A stretch of DNA of 64,000 nt from Deltaproteobacteria bacterium (GCA_024639185.1 JAHEIW010000004.1:1-64000); one strand, 5' to 3'. Counted from the stretch's first letter, positions 26,801-34,431 are shown. Notes: generated by a model from the letters alone, not told the origin. Translations and numbers: made by a program.

Positions 26801-27486
26801 AACTTGGACCATTGGGTAATCGCAAAATACCCGCCCAGCACCAATAGAAGAATAGCGGCCGCCGCTAACAGCGGTCTTCGCTTTTGCCAGATGGGATTCA
26901 CGCGCTGGCCGGCATCGGCAACTACCGGGGCATCTGCATGATCAAACGGGGCTTGCGGGTTTTTGTTTGGCTGCGGTTGAGCCACCGGCGTTTCATTTAT
27001 AAGGGCCGGGATGTCTGTTTGAGTCGCTTGCAGTGACATGGGGCGGCCGCAGGCTTTGCATTTGGTGGTTTTGACACCCGCTGGAATCTTGGCGGCATTG
27101 ATGCCGTATTTTTTGCCGCAATACAGGCAGACAATCGCTAAGGTTCCGGCGTTTTGCAGCTCTGAACTCGGCGTAGCTGCAGTGGCTTCGGCTTTTAAAG
27201 AAATGTTGTGACCGCAGGATTTACAACGCGTGCTGGTGACACCCGGGGGGATGGCACTGGATTTGATCTTAAACTGCTTGTTGCAATATTGACAGTTGAT
27301 GTGCACAACGTCAGATGGCCCACTTGGCACTGTTTTGGAAGCGCTTTGCGGTTGTGCCTGAGTTTTTTCGGGGCGAAGTGGAACCGAACCCCCGCAGACT
27401 TTACAGCGGGTGGCGTTGACATTAGGAGGTATCTTGCTTGAATCAACAGAATAGACTTTTTTGCAATTCGAACAGCTGATTTGCAT
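23854..27486 (-). CDS. large membrane-anchored protein with three N-terminal zinc ribbons
   Basis: A 1210-residue protein of unknown function. Three tandem MJ0042-type zinc ribbons occupy residues ~1-160: CSNCKKVY...RCKVCG, CQYCNKQF...RCKSCG and CLYCGKKY...KCKACG, each about 34 residues with the CxxC-x20-CxxC pattern and shared AAKIPAGV-like linker. A proline-rich linker leads to one transmembrane helix (LLAAAAILLLVLGGYFAI, near 210). The remaining ~980 residues would be extracytoplasmic. They show no motif I know, only alternating beta-rich stretches and a lone CHQK. The ribbons would sit in the cytoplasm. It is not in an operon. Confidence 0.85.
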   Translation of the reverse strand: MQISCSNCKKVYSVDSSKIPPNVNATRCKVCGGSVPLRPEKTQAQPQSASKTVPSGPSDVVHINCQYCNKQFKIKSSAIPPGVTSTRCKSCGHNISLKAEATAATPSSELQNAGTLAIVCLYCGKKYGINAAKIPAGVKTTKCKACGRPMSLQATQTDIPALINETPVAQPQPNKNPQAPFDHADAPVVADAGQRVNPIWQKRRPLLAAAAILLLVLGGYFAITQWSKLSDGNTGLGSIFAKKPAMQKQKPGLETNVATGSWVAAEPFLAAKLNVPLLLAAVDQNTAADKKNIRYKMTTTIIKSLGLTDVELYFYGHSQHTVLPVIFARGEDGNNLKTLLTSPINYVQILESHPDGFYRIKKDAIPADKQNSFPVDLYRVQFIDNQAILAPADLIKRFAEGPQTLHKTQVAQMMAAIAQPGDLATLSIQIPENLDAKWQKKIQNNPAVKQSHQAAMMIAMGGGIVNQVSDSLKGVDSLAIAFRLDETNGRMFSYAQQFRKGVDGKQIYRQLKAGNPDDLDVDGTVLKLIEIFNDPRYKHTLAHKNNRLMIGLSWDQTHDEALFAALSEATIGQILAAGMELSPSEGQVAAQYIDTPRILPVVNIEILKKTIPAAVEQNLFPGNYWSFGEEPRMTLDFDTLAIPNASLAKLKYEVSEVLSTDGADIRRVAEKTFQHIIHPGSASPGFIEINVKKDTPAKTLGSAKIKFNIALPARLKIFEFVATDDKAGAVRKTDAVSVKLHRLEKDIAKVTFRGGASARLFAIDSTGRSLASKESMSGASSASSRFQGEIYRLQVVVVEEIFEHAFDVVADLNHGKELVLSHKPETPARLRYDHRPMQSFASYTEKELNTLNVEWQEAGGMMWTDSLRVSLPRGPFSGDIRWEVHFFGERKPVYLSGNAFHSPAGFSYGLSNGELKNAHAAFGKVKMELVSAIEQVTFKKQADGKNCHQKLPSGQPIKVIFNQNEITLDAGNADVIQSMAFDAQGLRLRKDGYTGINGSRKKLYFWGVPARFVVDVATEKINKSIDFDVRQRTVDEARYTKFKQDIVNHRDIVKTLKQIASARRKDRSKYGDDLAGMFYLFGRKQKKPMALIDKQVAHSDPAGQKRFGYRLKPYKGYYFTVLSGVESGGKQNGYSRLPKQRSYTWKKGTFKTTPFLQPPDLVAIPKDGSQPTFFMQFNQVFMKQLNGDKLTYLPEDYYSTGWVEAKFVGG

Positions 27487-27569
27487 GATTAAGTTCCTGA
27501 TTTATGGGCTTGGATGCTTCGGGTATTCAGAAAATTTGTGTTGCTGAATTTAGCAGGGCGTAAAGATAA

Positions 27570-27664
27570 CCCGTTAGCCGGTAGATCCGATTGCCCGCTG
27601 GTTGGGAAGAAGGTTTTTGTTAGTTAGGGTTAGCGGTTAACCGGCTAACGGGCCAACGGGCAAT
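27570..27664 (+). repeat. A-B-A'-B' palindromic element, copy 1
   Basis: CCCGTTAGCCGG (27570-27581) is matched by CCGGCTAACGGG (27641-27652), and ATTGCCCG...GGTTGGG by CCAACGGGCAAT (27653-27664). The order is A, B, A', B', so both stems cannot form as a simple nested hairpin, and the RNA would be pseudoknot-like. A related arrangement with CGTTGG/CCAACG and GTTGAG/CTCAAC occurs at 42173-42250. Confidence 0.6.
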
Positions 27665-27761
27665 AGAAACATTTAAAAGGCAACTGATATAATTATCGCA
27701 TATAAATTGAGTCTTCGCAAATTTTTCGACCTCATAAATAACAATTCGTATGGAATCGGAC

Positions 27762-28082
27762 CTAGGATGTTTTTGAGGTGAGTATTTTAAGATACGCCTC
27801 CCACTCCATGGGCAGGAGTTGTTTTTTGGCGTTATTGCAGCTTTTGCAACAGGGGACCACATTGCCGCGGGTGCTTTTGCCGCCGCGCGCAATCGGTACG
27901 ATATGATCCATGGTCAGCGCCTTGGGCGGTGTTTCGCGTTTGCAGTAATAGCATTGGCCTTTGGCCACCTGGCGCTTCCACCATTGGGATTGTCGCAACT
28001 CCCTGGCTTTGTGGCGTTCGCGTGACAGATCCGATGCTTCAAGATCGTAGGCAAAGGGTTTCAGAGGTTTTTTCTTTTTCAT
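27762..28082 (-). CDS. HNH endonuclease
   Basis: A 106-residue HNH nuclease (PF01844/PF14279-like). The zinc ligands are CYYCKRE and CCKSCNNAK, and the catalytic core is LTMDHIVPIARGGKSTRGNVVPCC, with the HNH pattern D-H...N...N (DHIVP, GNVVP, CNNAK). The N-terminus is highly basic (MKKKKPLKPFAYDLEASDLSRERHKARELRQSQWWKRQ). Small stand-alone HNH proteins of this type occur widely in deltaproteobacteria. No phage or restriction genes are near. The target is unknown. Confidence 0.9.
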   Translation of the reverse strand: MKKKKPLKPFAYDLEASDLSRERHKARELRQSQWWKRQVAKGQCYYCKRETPPKALTMDHIVPIARGGKSTRGNVVPCCKSCNNAKKQLLPMEWEAYLKILTSKTS

Positions 28083-28253
28083 GTTTTTCCTACTCGCTTC
28101 GCAAAAAGTCTAAACGGCATTCTAATAACGGGAGTGTTTAGTATTTTGTGTTTAGCGTCTCAAGAACCGAATATACCTTTCATATATTTAAAGTTAATTA
28201 CCAAACACCAAACACGAAACACCAAATACCTGATGAAATGACCTTTTCTAATT

Positions 28254-29102
28254 TCACACATCCTGTTCGCCTAATGTATTCCCTATCCAATTTTTAATTT
28301 CCTGCTTTAATATTTCATAATAGGCGTCGGAGCCGCCCAGGCCCCGGCGCCCGAAAAAATAGTTTATTTCAAGCATCAGGGGTTTGATGTGTTCCTCAAT
28401 TGGGGCAAAGATAACATCGAAGCCGGCCAGATTGATGCCGGTTTTGTTGCACAGATTTTTTACAAATACCTTTGCGACATTTTGCCGTTCAGGTGCCAAA
28501 GCGTCATCAATGCGTGCGCCCCGCGATACATTAGACTTAAAAGAGTCCGCATTTTTCTGAATCCGCCAGTATGAAATCAAGGTCTGTCCGATGATGACCA
28601 CCCGCAGGCTTCTGCCCAGCGTGGGCACGTATTCCTGCAATAAAAAGCCCTTTTGACCCGAGCGTTCAAATTCAGCTGCTTTTTGTAATATTTTTTTAAG
28701 ATCGTCTCGGGAATTTATAAAAAAAACGGTCTCACCTTCACCCCCCCAATCAAATTTAAAAACACACGGTAGTTCAAAAGCAATATCTTTTGGGTCGTCA
28801 CCGTATTGCTGCCTGAAATCCTGCAGCGCAGCATATGATTGGGCATGCGGATGTGCGGTGCCGGTTTTTTGAAACAGCTGTATCTGACCGATTTTACCCG
28901 AATAATTAAAGCGAGTACTATAATTTGGGAAAACATGCCGGCAGTTGTGAGTGGCCATTTCGTACAGCGATTGGCGGCACCCCTGGGGCAGTACCACCGC
29001 TTTGGCTGCTTTTATGGCGGCCAGATCGTCCGCACCGGGGTCGCGCCCGGCGCAGATGATGTTCTGGTCGGCTTCAAATAACGGATGAAAAGATACGATC
29101 AT
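28254..29102 (-). CDS. ATP-grasp domain protein (RimK-like)
   Basis: A 282-residue ligase-like protein. The region FDWGGEGETVFFINSRDDLKKILQ and the segment FLLQEYVPTLGRSLRVVIIGQTLISYWRI match the ATP-grasp lysine and loop regions of RimK/glutathione-synthetase type enzymes. The C-terminal stretch LAGFDVIFAP...PLMLEINYFFGRRGLGG supplies the Asp and Glu/Asn metal ligands (D...E-x-N). Such enzymes join a carboxylate to an amine or thiol with ATP. The specific substrate cannot be told. The N-terminal ~90 residues form the pre-ATP-grasp domain. It is a single gene. Confidence 0.85.
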   Translation of the reverse strand: MIVSFHPLFEADQNIICAGRDPGADDLAAIKAAKAVVLPQGCRQSLYEMATHNCRHVFPNYSTRFNYSGKIGQIQLFQKTGTAHPHAQSYAALQDFRQQYGDDPKDIAFELPCVFKFDWGGEGETVFFINSRDDLKKILQKAAEFERSGQKGFLLQEYVPTLGRSLRVVIIGQTLISYWRIQKNADSFKSNVSRGARIDDALAPERQNVAKVFVKNLCNKTGINLAGFDVIFAPIEEHIKPLMLEINYFFGRRGLGGSDAYYEILKQEIKNWIGNTLGEQDV

Positions 29103-29272
29103 AAAAAATTAGCTCGGAGCTTCTAAGCTGAAAGCAAAAACAAATAATTCTGAACATCAAACATTCGCCTTTCAGGACAAAATAACAAGATTTACAATGA
29201 AGTCAACAACATCAGTTGATAGGTGCGAGGGGGTGATGTAGACTGCAGTTTTTTCGCCCGGGGTGCGGTTTG

Positions 29273-29617
29273 TCATTTCGCCAGATGTCTGTAGAACTGT
29301 TGATCCAGAAAATGGTCTATTTTATATTGTTTGGGTTCCAGCTGCATGTGAATCATGGCATCGATCAGCACATCTCTTTGAACATCTAAAAATTGTGCCT
29401 TTTGATCTTGAACAATGGCATAATTCCGGAGGGTTACCGATCTGGAGGTTTGCAGCATCTCTACGAGCGATTCACACTTTTCGATCTTTTTAACGATGCA
29501 ACTTTCATAAATTTTGGCCGGGTCTCCCTTATCACCTGCAATTCCGGTTGCGAGTTGACCCCAGACCGTTGCACCCACGGCAACCATTAAGCATATGGTC
29601 AATAACTTTGGATACAT
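29273..29617 (-). CDS. small secreted protein, paralogue of the 18652-18999 product
   Basis: A 114-residue product with a signal peptide (LLTICLMVAVGATVWGQLATGIAG). The mature part contains two Cys (YESCIVKKIEKCES) and the conserved C-terminal block LIDAMIHMQLEPKQYKIDHFLDQQFYRH shared with the protein from 18652. GGGGGG precedes ATG 29617. The family is not recognised. Two diverged copies 10 kb apart, neither in an operon, suggest a lineage-specific small envelope family. Confidence 0.75.
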   Translation of the reverse strand: MYPKLLTICLMVAVGATVWGQLATGIAGDKGDPAKIYESCIVKKIEKCESLVEMLQTSRSVTLRNYAIVQDQKAQFLDVQRDVLIDAMIHMQLEPKQYKIDHFLDQQFYRHLAK

Positions 29618-29943
29618 GTTGCCCCCCTTTCATTTAATGGGTTCACCGAAAAGGCTCCATTTTTGCGGGCTGCAACAATCATGATCAATCCGATGGGAAA
29701 GTCAAATTCAGAAATGACAAAACAATTTGAGGATGTACTTCGTGTTTTTTAAATAAAAGTTCGAGAAGCCTCGGTTTGTATAAAAGCAAGATAGATGCCA
29801 AAGGATTTCATTGGTGCCAAAGATTCGGGGTCCTATATAAGAAATTAATTTTTATACAAATTTTTATATAAGAAAATAACAATGCCATTGTGTCGGCATT
29901 TTGCGGATTTTGAACCTGTCAACCAAGTTTACAGCTAATTAGG

Positions 29944-29962
29944 GGGACGCCCATTAAATTAT
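29944..29962 (+). repeat. REP sequence, left flank of RAYT 2
   Basis: GGGACGCCCATTAAATTAT lies 40 bases before the RAYT start and is an exact inverted match of 31016-31034. The wider gap 29618-29943 holds a direct repeat of TATATAAGAAA (29833 and 29868) but no gene. Confidence 0.85.
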
Positions 29963-30001
29963 CACTTTCTATACACAAAAGTTTGTGCTATATGAATATG
30001 C

Positions 30002-31009
30002 ATGCCCCGTAAAGCTCGCATAGATGCTCCTGGTGCATTGCATCATATCATCGTTCGCGGAATCGAAAAGCGCAATATTTTTAAAGATAATACCGATCGG
30101 AAACGCTTTGTAAAACGCCTGGGTGATATATTAAGCGAAAGCCAAACCCCCTGTTACGCCTGGGCCCTGATCCCCAATCATTTCCATCTGCTTTTAAAAA
30201 CCGGTCTCACCCCGATTGCCACCCTCATGAGAAGACTGCTGACCGGCCATGCCGTGAATTTTAACCGCCGGCACAATCGATCCGGGCACCTTTTTCAAAA
30301 CCGTTATAAGTCGATATTGTGCCAGGAAGATAGTTATTTGCTGGAGTTGGTGCGCTATATACATTTAAATCCCTTACGAGCAAATCAAGTATCTGGCGTA
30401 AAAGAATTGGAGCGGTATCCTTTCAGCGGCCATTCTGTGCTAATGGGTCGCTCTCAAAATGACTGGCAGGCAGTGGGTGAAACATTAAAGCTATTTGGTA
30501 AAAAGGTGGCGAAGGCCCGCAGGCGATATCGCAAGTTTGTAAAAAAAGGCGTACATCAGGGCCGGCGACCCGAGTTGGTAGGTGGTGGTCTGATCCGAAG
30601 TGTTGGCGGGTGGCACGCGTTTAAGGCGCTTGATCGGACAGATGGGCACCAAAAAAGTGATGAGCGGATATTGGGTGATAGTGACTTTGTCGAAGAAGTG
30701 CTAAAAAAGGCCGCGGAAAAGCGTGAACGCCACTACCAGCTGGAAGCTGAAGGCTTCACTGTTGATCAAGTAGCCAAAAGGGTGGCTTCAATACTGGACA
30801 TCAAAAGGCAACACGTATGGAAAAAGGGAAAGCACCCGCAAATTGTAAAAGCGCGCAGCCTGTTATGTTACTGGGCGGTAAGTGAGCTCGGCATGACCAC
30901 CACTGAGCTTGCCAGGCGAATCGGAATCACCCAATCGGCAATCAGCCAGAGCGTAAAAAGGGGTGAGATCATTGCCATGCATAATGGATTTAAATTAAAA
31001 GAATCATAG
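30002..31009 (+). CDS. REP-associated tyrosine transposase (RAYT) with C-terminal helix-turn-helix
   Basis: HUH/Y1 transposase (PF01797), 335 residues. The N-terminus MPRKARIDAPGALHHIIVRGIEKRNIF is typical, and the HUH metal site is NHFHLLLKTG near residue 60. ELVRYIHLNPLRANQ lies near 120, and the HTH is ARSLLCYWAVSELGMTTTELARRIGITQSAISQSVKRG at the C-terminus. It is flanked by inverted REP copies (GGGACGCCCATTAAATTAT at 29944-29962 and its reverse complement at 31016-31034), the usual arrangement of a RAYT with its own substrate. A third copy is at 32232-32250. It is a paralogue of the gene at 11905 (shared LVGGGLIRSVGGW and DERILGDSDFVEE blocks). Confidence 0.93.
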   Translation: MPRKARIDAPGALHHIIVRGIEKRNIFKDNTDRKRFVKRLGDILSESQTPCYAWALIPNHFHLLLKTGLTPIATLMRRLLTGHAVNFNRRHNRSGHLFQNRYKSILCQEDSYLLELVRYIHLNPLRANQVSGVKELERYPFSGHSVLMGRSQNDWQAVGETLKLFGKKVAKARRRYRKFVKKGVHQGRRPELVGGGLIRSVGGWHAFKALDRTDGHQKSDERILGDSDFVEEVLKKAAEKRERHYQLEAEGFTVDQVAKRVASILDIKRQHVWKKGKHPQIVKARSLLCYWAVSELGMTTTELARRIGITQSAISQSVKRGEIIAMHNGFKLKES

Positions 31010-31015
31010 AAATTT

Positions 31016-31034
31016 ATAATTTAATGGGCGTCCC
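31016..31034 (-). repeat. REP sequence, right flank of RAYT 2
   Basis: ATAATTTAATGGGCGTCCC is the exact reverse complement of 29944-29962. It begins 6 bases after the RAYT stop codon. The pair brackets about 1.09 kb holding only the RAYT gene. Confidence 0.85.
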
Positions 31035-31071
31035 TTTAAAATCGAATAAAAATTTTGTGATGCATCGGATA

Positions 31072-31455
31072 TTAGGTTCTTTGAGGGGTTGGGCTATCAT
31101 GATTTAAGCTGAATCTGCGCTCTGCCCATCTTTTTCTTGCTGTTTTGCGTCTGCGGTCTATGCCTTTCCTGCGGTCCTTGCCCGATCTGTTTTCCGGAAA
31201 ATATGTTCTAAATGTATACTTGCGCCGATCTGCTCCCGAGCGAGTTCCGCCATTGTCTTTCAGCGTGCTTCTTTTTTTGCCCAGAGTTATGGATTCTCTG
31301 TCAAAAGTGGCCAAAATGCCCTTCAACCTGTTTCGGAATGTTTTGATATACTTTTTTTCATGTTTTGCGAAAACGTAACCACAATATTGGCAGCTATATA
31401 ATTCTTTCTGAGGCAAATTGCATCGCGGGCATTTTTTTAATTTTGTAGGTTTCAT
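31072..31455 (-). CDS. zinc-ribbon protein with basic GKDRR repeats
   Basis: A 127-residue basic protein. The N-terminus has a CPRC-x8-CQYCGYVF zinc ribbon (residues ~8-28). The C-terminal half contains SGADRRKY, SGKDRRKG and IDRRRK, spaced repeats of the (G/S)xDRR type seen in many short deltaproteobacterial proteins, often beside PilZ or zinc-ribbon domains. The function is unknown. It starts with ATG 31455 and is a single gene between RAYT 2 and a small membrane protein gene. Confidence 0.7.
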   Translation of the reverse strand: MKPTKLKKCPRCNLPQKELYSCQYCGYVFAKHEKKYIKTFRNRLKGILATFDRESITLGKKRSTLKDNGGTRSGADRRKYTFRTYFPENRSGKDRRKGIDRRRKTARKRWAERRFSLNHDSPTPQRT

Positions 31456-31686
31456 TTTAAAGAAGCTGTAAGAATTTTTCTTATCAAGGCCATTACCGTG
31501 CTAATGGAACACAGGGCTTTATGATTTTTTCGCTCTATCGCTGGTGTGCTGGTATGTTGGGCAGGCGTTATTCAGAAGAAGATAGACTGCCCAGGGCAGC
31601 TTAAACAAGACTTTTTTGCTTGCGCACTCAGATTAGAAGCACCTGCGAAAGCATTCTGCGCCACTGGGGTATCTGTCACTCCTCTA

Positions 31687-31830
31687 TCAGCGCGATAATA
31701 GAACGACAGCAGTTATTACAAAAGACAACATGATCAGAATAAAAACTTTTTTTAGAGCCTCAAGTATCCCTTTATCATCCTGAGCTGCTTCTTTTGGCAA
31801 TGCGTAGCGGTAATATCTGAAGCTTTTCAT
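31687..31830 (-). CDS. 47-residue single-pass membrane protein
   Basis: ATG 31830 follows GGAGGGG at ideal spacing. The product MKSFRYYRYALPKEAAQDDKGILEALKKVFILIMLSFVITAVVLLSR has a soluble amphipathic N-terminal half and one transmembrane helix (VFILIMLSFVITAVVLL) ending right before the stop, so it may be tail-anchored. It is below the ORF-track threshold. The family is not recognised. Confidence 0.6.
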   Translation of the reverse strand: MKSFRYYRYALPKEAAQDDKGILEALKKVFILIMLSFVITAVVLLSR

Positions 31831-32231
31831 GTCCCCTCCATGCTCAAAAGGGTTAATGTTATATACTCCAAATTCACCTCAAAAACTGTGAGAACATCCT
31901 CGTGCGTTCATTTTACAACAAAATTGAACGATAATATAAGAATTAAATAGAAGAAAATAAAATAATTGTCAAACAAAAAACTAAAAAAATATATAATAAA
32001 AATATATAGTTATAAAGTCATGAGGTTTTGTTTCTTTCCACAGATAAAGAAATTCAATTGAAAATACTTAATCCTGAGTTCAGGTGATATTATAGCGCAG
32101 CCAAACGCAGCCTTATGTCTGTCCGAAAGTTTCCTTTCAATTGCATTTTTACCATCCCTCATTCGCCAAAGGTAATACGGTTAAGCCACTTCCAAAGAAA
32201 AGGGTTTGTACCCAGATAAAACTAGAAACTT
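31831..32231. other. AT-rich intergenic region
   Basis: About 400 bases of strongly AT-rich DNA (runs such as AAAATAATTGTCAAACAAAAAACTAAAAAAATATATAATAAAAATATATAG near 31950-32010), unlike its neighbours. It probably contains the promoter of the small membrane protein gene on the minus strand. No gene, terminator or repeat was found until the REP copy at 32232. Confidence 0.45.
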
Positions 32232-32250
32232 ATAATATAATGGGCGTCCC
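32232..32250 (-). repeat. third REP copy of the RAYT 2 type
   Basis: ATAATATAATGGGCGTCCC differs from the RAYT-flanking REP at one base. It is in the same orientation as the right-hand copy at 31016. It lies about 1.2 kb past the RAYT, upstream of the M28 peptidase pseudogene. Confidence 0.8.
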
Positions 32251-32345
32251 TCTAATTGAAGGCATTTTTTTTGCGGTAAGCCGATAGATATGCGATCATA
32301 ACTGTAGGATGTTTTAATGGGGTGCAGAAAAAACGGTGAAGAAAT

Positions 32346-33095
32346 ATGAAAAAACCCAGTTTCAAAAGAATTGTTTTGATCATCTGGCTGATGCTTATTT
32401 TACCGGTTTTTGCCACCTGGATTCTGATTGCCCAACCCGGCATTACAAAAAACAGCCCTTCCAAACTGACCCTGGATAGCGCCCGATTGAAAGCGCATGT
32501 GGTCAAATTATCAGAAGGTTATGTCCCGAGGAGTTATAAAAACACCGCTAATCTTGACCGCTGTGCCGAATATATCCGGGCGCATTTCCAGAAGGCCGGC
32601 GCCGATACCGCCACGCAGGAATTTACAGTTCGGGGAAAAAGGTATCAAAATGTTAAAGTAAAATGCATGATTGCACTGGAAATGATCGGGTATTTTAGCA
32701 GCGAACCCGGCAGCCAGTTGTACCCCATTCCGGTGCTGAAGATATTCTATCCGGGCAAAGGGAACTCCATTGCCGTTATCGGGCGCCTGGATCAAAGAAA
32801 AATCGTCAGAAAAATCAAGCGACTCATGCAAGGCGCCACCGACCTGCCGGTCTATTCGGTTAATGCACCTTTACTTGTTACCGGCATCGATTATTCCGAC
32901 CACAGAAGCTATTGGCAGCACGGTAATGATGCGGTGATGATCACAGACACGGCTTTTTACCGAAACCTGGAATACCACACCCCCAATGATACGGCCGAAA
33001 GACTGAACTACGAATTGATGGCCAAAACAGTCATTCAGGTCTTTGAAGCCGTCAAGGGGTTGGCCGAAGAAGAATTACCAGATGCCCGGAATTAA
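32346..33095 (+). pseudogene. M28 peptidase with internal in-frame deletion
   Basis: The 249-codon frame begins with a membrane anchor (IVLIIWLMLILPVFATWILI) and the pre-catalytic region (AHVVKLSEGYVPRSYKN...YIRAHFQKAGADTATQEF). Its second half matches the C-terminal region of M28 aminopeptidase-like proteins (CMIALEMIGYFSSEPGSQLYP...FYRNLEYHTPNDTAERLNY). At RYQNVKV-KCMIALEM the sequence jumps from the region before the zinc ligands to the region after them. The HYD, ADDNASG and EE segments, which hold most of the metal ligands and the catalytic Glu, are missing. The repeated NVKV/AATGTTAAAGTA at the junction would suit a short-repeat deletion. The product is expected to be inactive. Its end overlaps the 33075 gene by 21 bases, tail to tail. 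Confidence 0.72.
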
Positions 33096-33764
33096 GCGGT
33101 ATTCAACCTGTTGCATGTATTCCCGGTAACCGTCTAAATCCCTTTCCAGTACTTTTTCCTCATTGAATATTCTGGGCACCAAAACAAAGATCATCAGCAC
33201 CGCAGGAATTAAGGCCCAATAGGAGCCCAGTGCCAGGGGGGTAACGAGAAACATCAATGCGACGCCCAGATACATTGGGTGTCGAACGACTGCGTACGGA
33301 CCGCTGCTGATGACTTTCTGATCCTTTTCCACCTCGATGACGCGCGAGGCATAGCTGTTTTCTTTTAAGACCAGAAAAACAAAACCATAACCCAGCAACA
33401 CCATCACATCGGCCATGATAACCAAGATGACAGGCACACGCGACCATCCAAATCGCTGGTCAAAGCCCGGCAGCAAAAAGGTGAAAATAAAGCACACCGA
33501 CATGATACCGATAATCCATTTTTGCTCCGTTTCCTTTTCTTTCGACCGCATTCGCCGTTCCAGAAGTTCGGGATCGTTTTTGAGAAAGTAAATTAGAAAA
33601 GCAAGCATGGAAACAAGGATGAGGGCCAGATATACCCATGCTTGCCAGAAAGCGAAACTTCTGGCCGGCAGGAAGAAAATCGCTAACATAACAATCATAA
33701 ATAGGAGCATCCGTATGAAAACCATTATAATCAATTTGCCCCGCGGCAGGTGATTGTCGCTCAT
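33075..33764 (-). CDS. isoprenylcysteine/phospholipid methyltransferase-family membrane protein
   Basis: A PEMT/ICMT-type integral membrane protein (PF04191/PF04140-like). It has about five hydrophobic segments. The C-terminal core GPYAVVRHPMYLGVALMFLVTPLALGSY...FNEEKVLERDLDGYREYMQQVEYRLIPGIW carries the RHP-x-Y and EE-x-x-L motifs that bind S-adenosylmethionine in this family. The start is set at ATG 33764 (MSDNHLPRGKL), 7 bases after AAAGGGG; the ORF track starts upstream at 33800. The substrate is unknown. Confidence 0.82.
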   Translation of the reverse strand: MSDNHLPRGKLIIMVFIRMLLFMIVMLAIFFLPARSFAFWQAWVYLALILVSMLAFLIYFLKNDPELLERRMRSKEKETEQKWIIGIMSVCFIFTFLLPGFDQRFGWSRVPVILVIMADVMVLLGYGFVFLVLKENSYASRVIEVEKDQKVISSGPYAVVRHPMYLGVALMFLVTPLALGSYWALIPAVLMIFVLVPRIFNEEKVLERDLDGYREYMQQVEYRLIPGIW

Positions 33765-34029
33765 TGCGTCCCCTTTACATTGAGAATATTCAATTGTCAT
33801 GCAGCAGCGTGACAGCGAAGAATATCACAGCCTCTCCAAATTTTAAAACAAAAAGCAGCAGGTCTTAAAATGCTGCCAGCAGATTGGCTGACGAGCTTCT
33901 TTTTTTTCTTAATTTTTTTAAGAATGTCTTTCATAAAACCGATAATATCTTTGGGCACTTTTCTAAAGAGATCTCGATAAGGAAAAATCGGATTTTGCCT
34001 TAAGAGCCCAACCCAGAAAAGTAAATGTT

Positions 34030-34431
34030 ATGGAAGATAAAGAAAAACCAAAATCAAAAGCCGGTACCATTATCGGAATCGGGTTCATGGCATTCGTCCT
34101 GTTCTTTCTGGCGTCTATGTGGATACCGGGCCTAACTGGATACCGGTCCAAACAATTCTGTCAAAATGCCAGATCGGATGCCAACAACATTATGGCAGCC
34201 ATAGCCGACTATTTTTCTGTTGCAGAACACACTGATATTGCACGAAGCGATATCGAGAAGCTGGTGGCCATCGACAATCCCTGGACGTTTATTCGCAAAG
34301 GCGATGAAATTTATATTAGTGTAACTGACGCCAAGAAGAACTGCCCGGTTGAGTATCAACATAGCCTTCCGGAATGGGACAGATGGGTGTATACAAAGGT
34401 TATGCCATATACCGACCCGGCCGATAGGTGA
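34030..34431 (+). CDS. pilin-like single-pass protein
   Basis: A 133-residue protein. A short charged N-terminus (MEDKEKPKSKAG) precedes one hydrophobic helix (TIIGIGFMAFVLFFLASMWIPGLTGYRSK), then QFCQNARSDANNIMAAIADYFSV, which resembles the body of type IV pilins after the N-terminal helix. The prepilin cleavage motif (G-F-T-L-I-E) is not present; GTIIGIGFM replaces it, and the key Glu is missing. Two Cys (FCQN, KNCPVEY) could form a disulfide. This suggests a pilin-derived, permanently anchored protein. It is a single gene with no pilus neighbours. Confidence 0.6.
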   Translation: MEDKEKPKSKAGTIIGIGFMAFVLFFLASMWIPGLTGYRSKQFCQNARSDANNIMAAIADYFSVAEHTDIARSDIEKLVAIDNPWTFIRKGDEIYISVTDAKKNCPVEYQHSLPEWDRWVYTKVMPYTDPADR

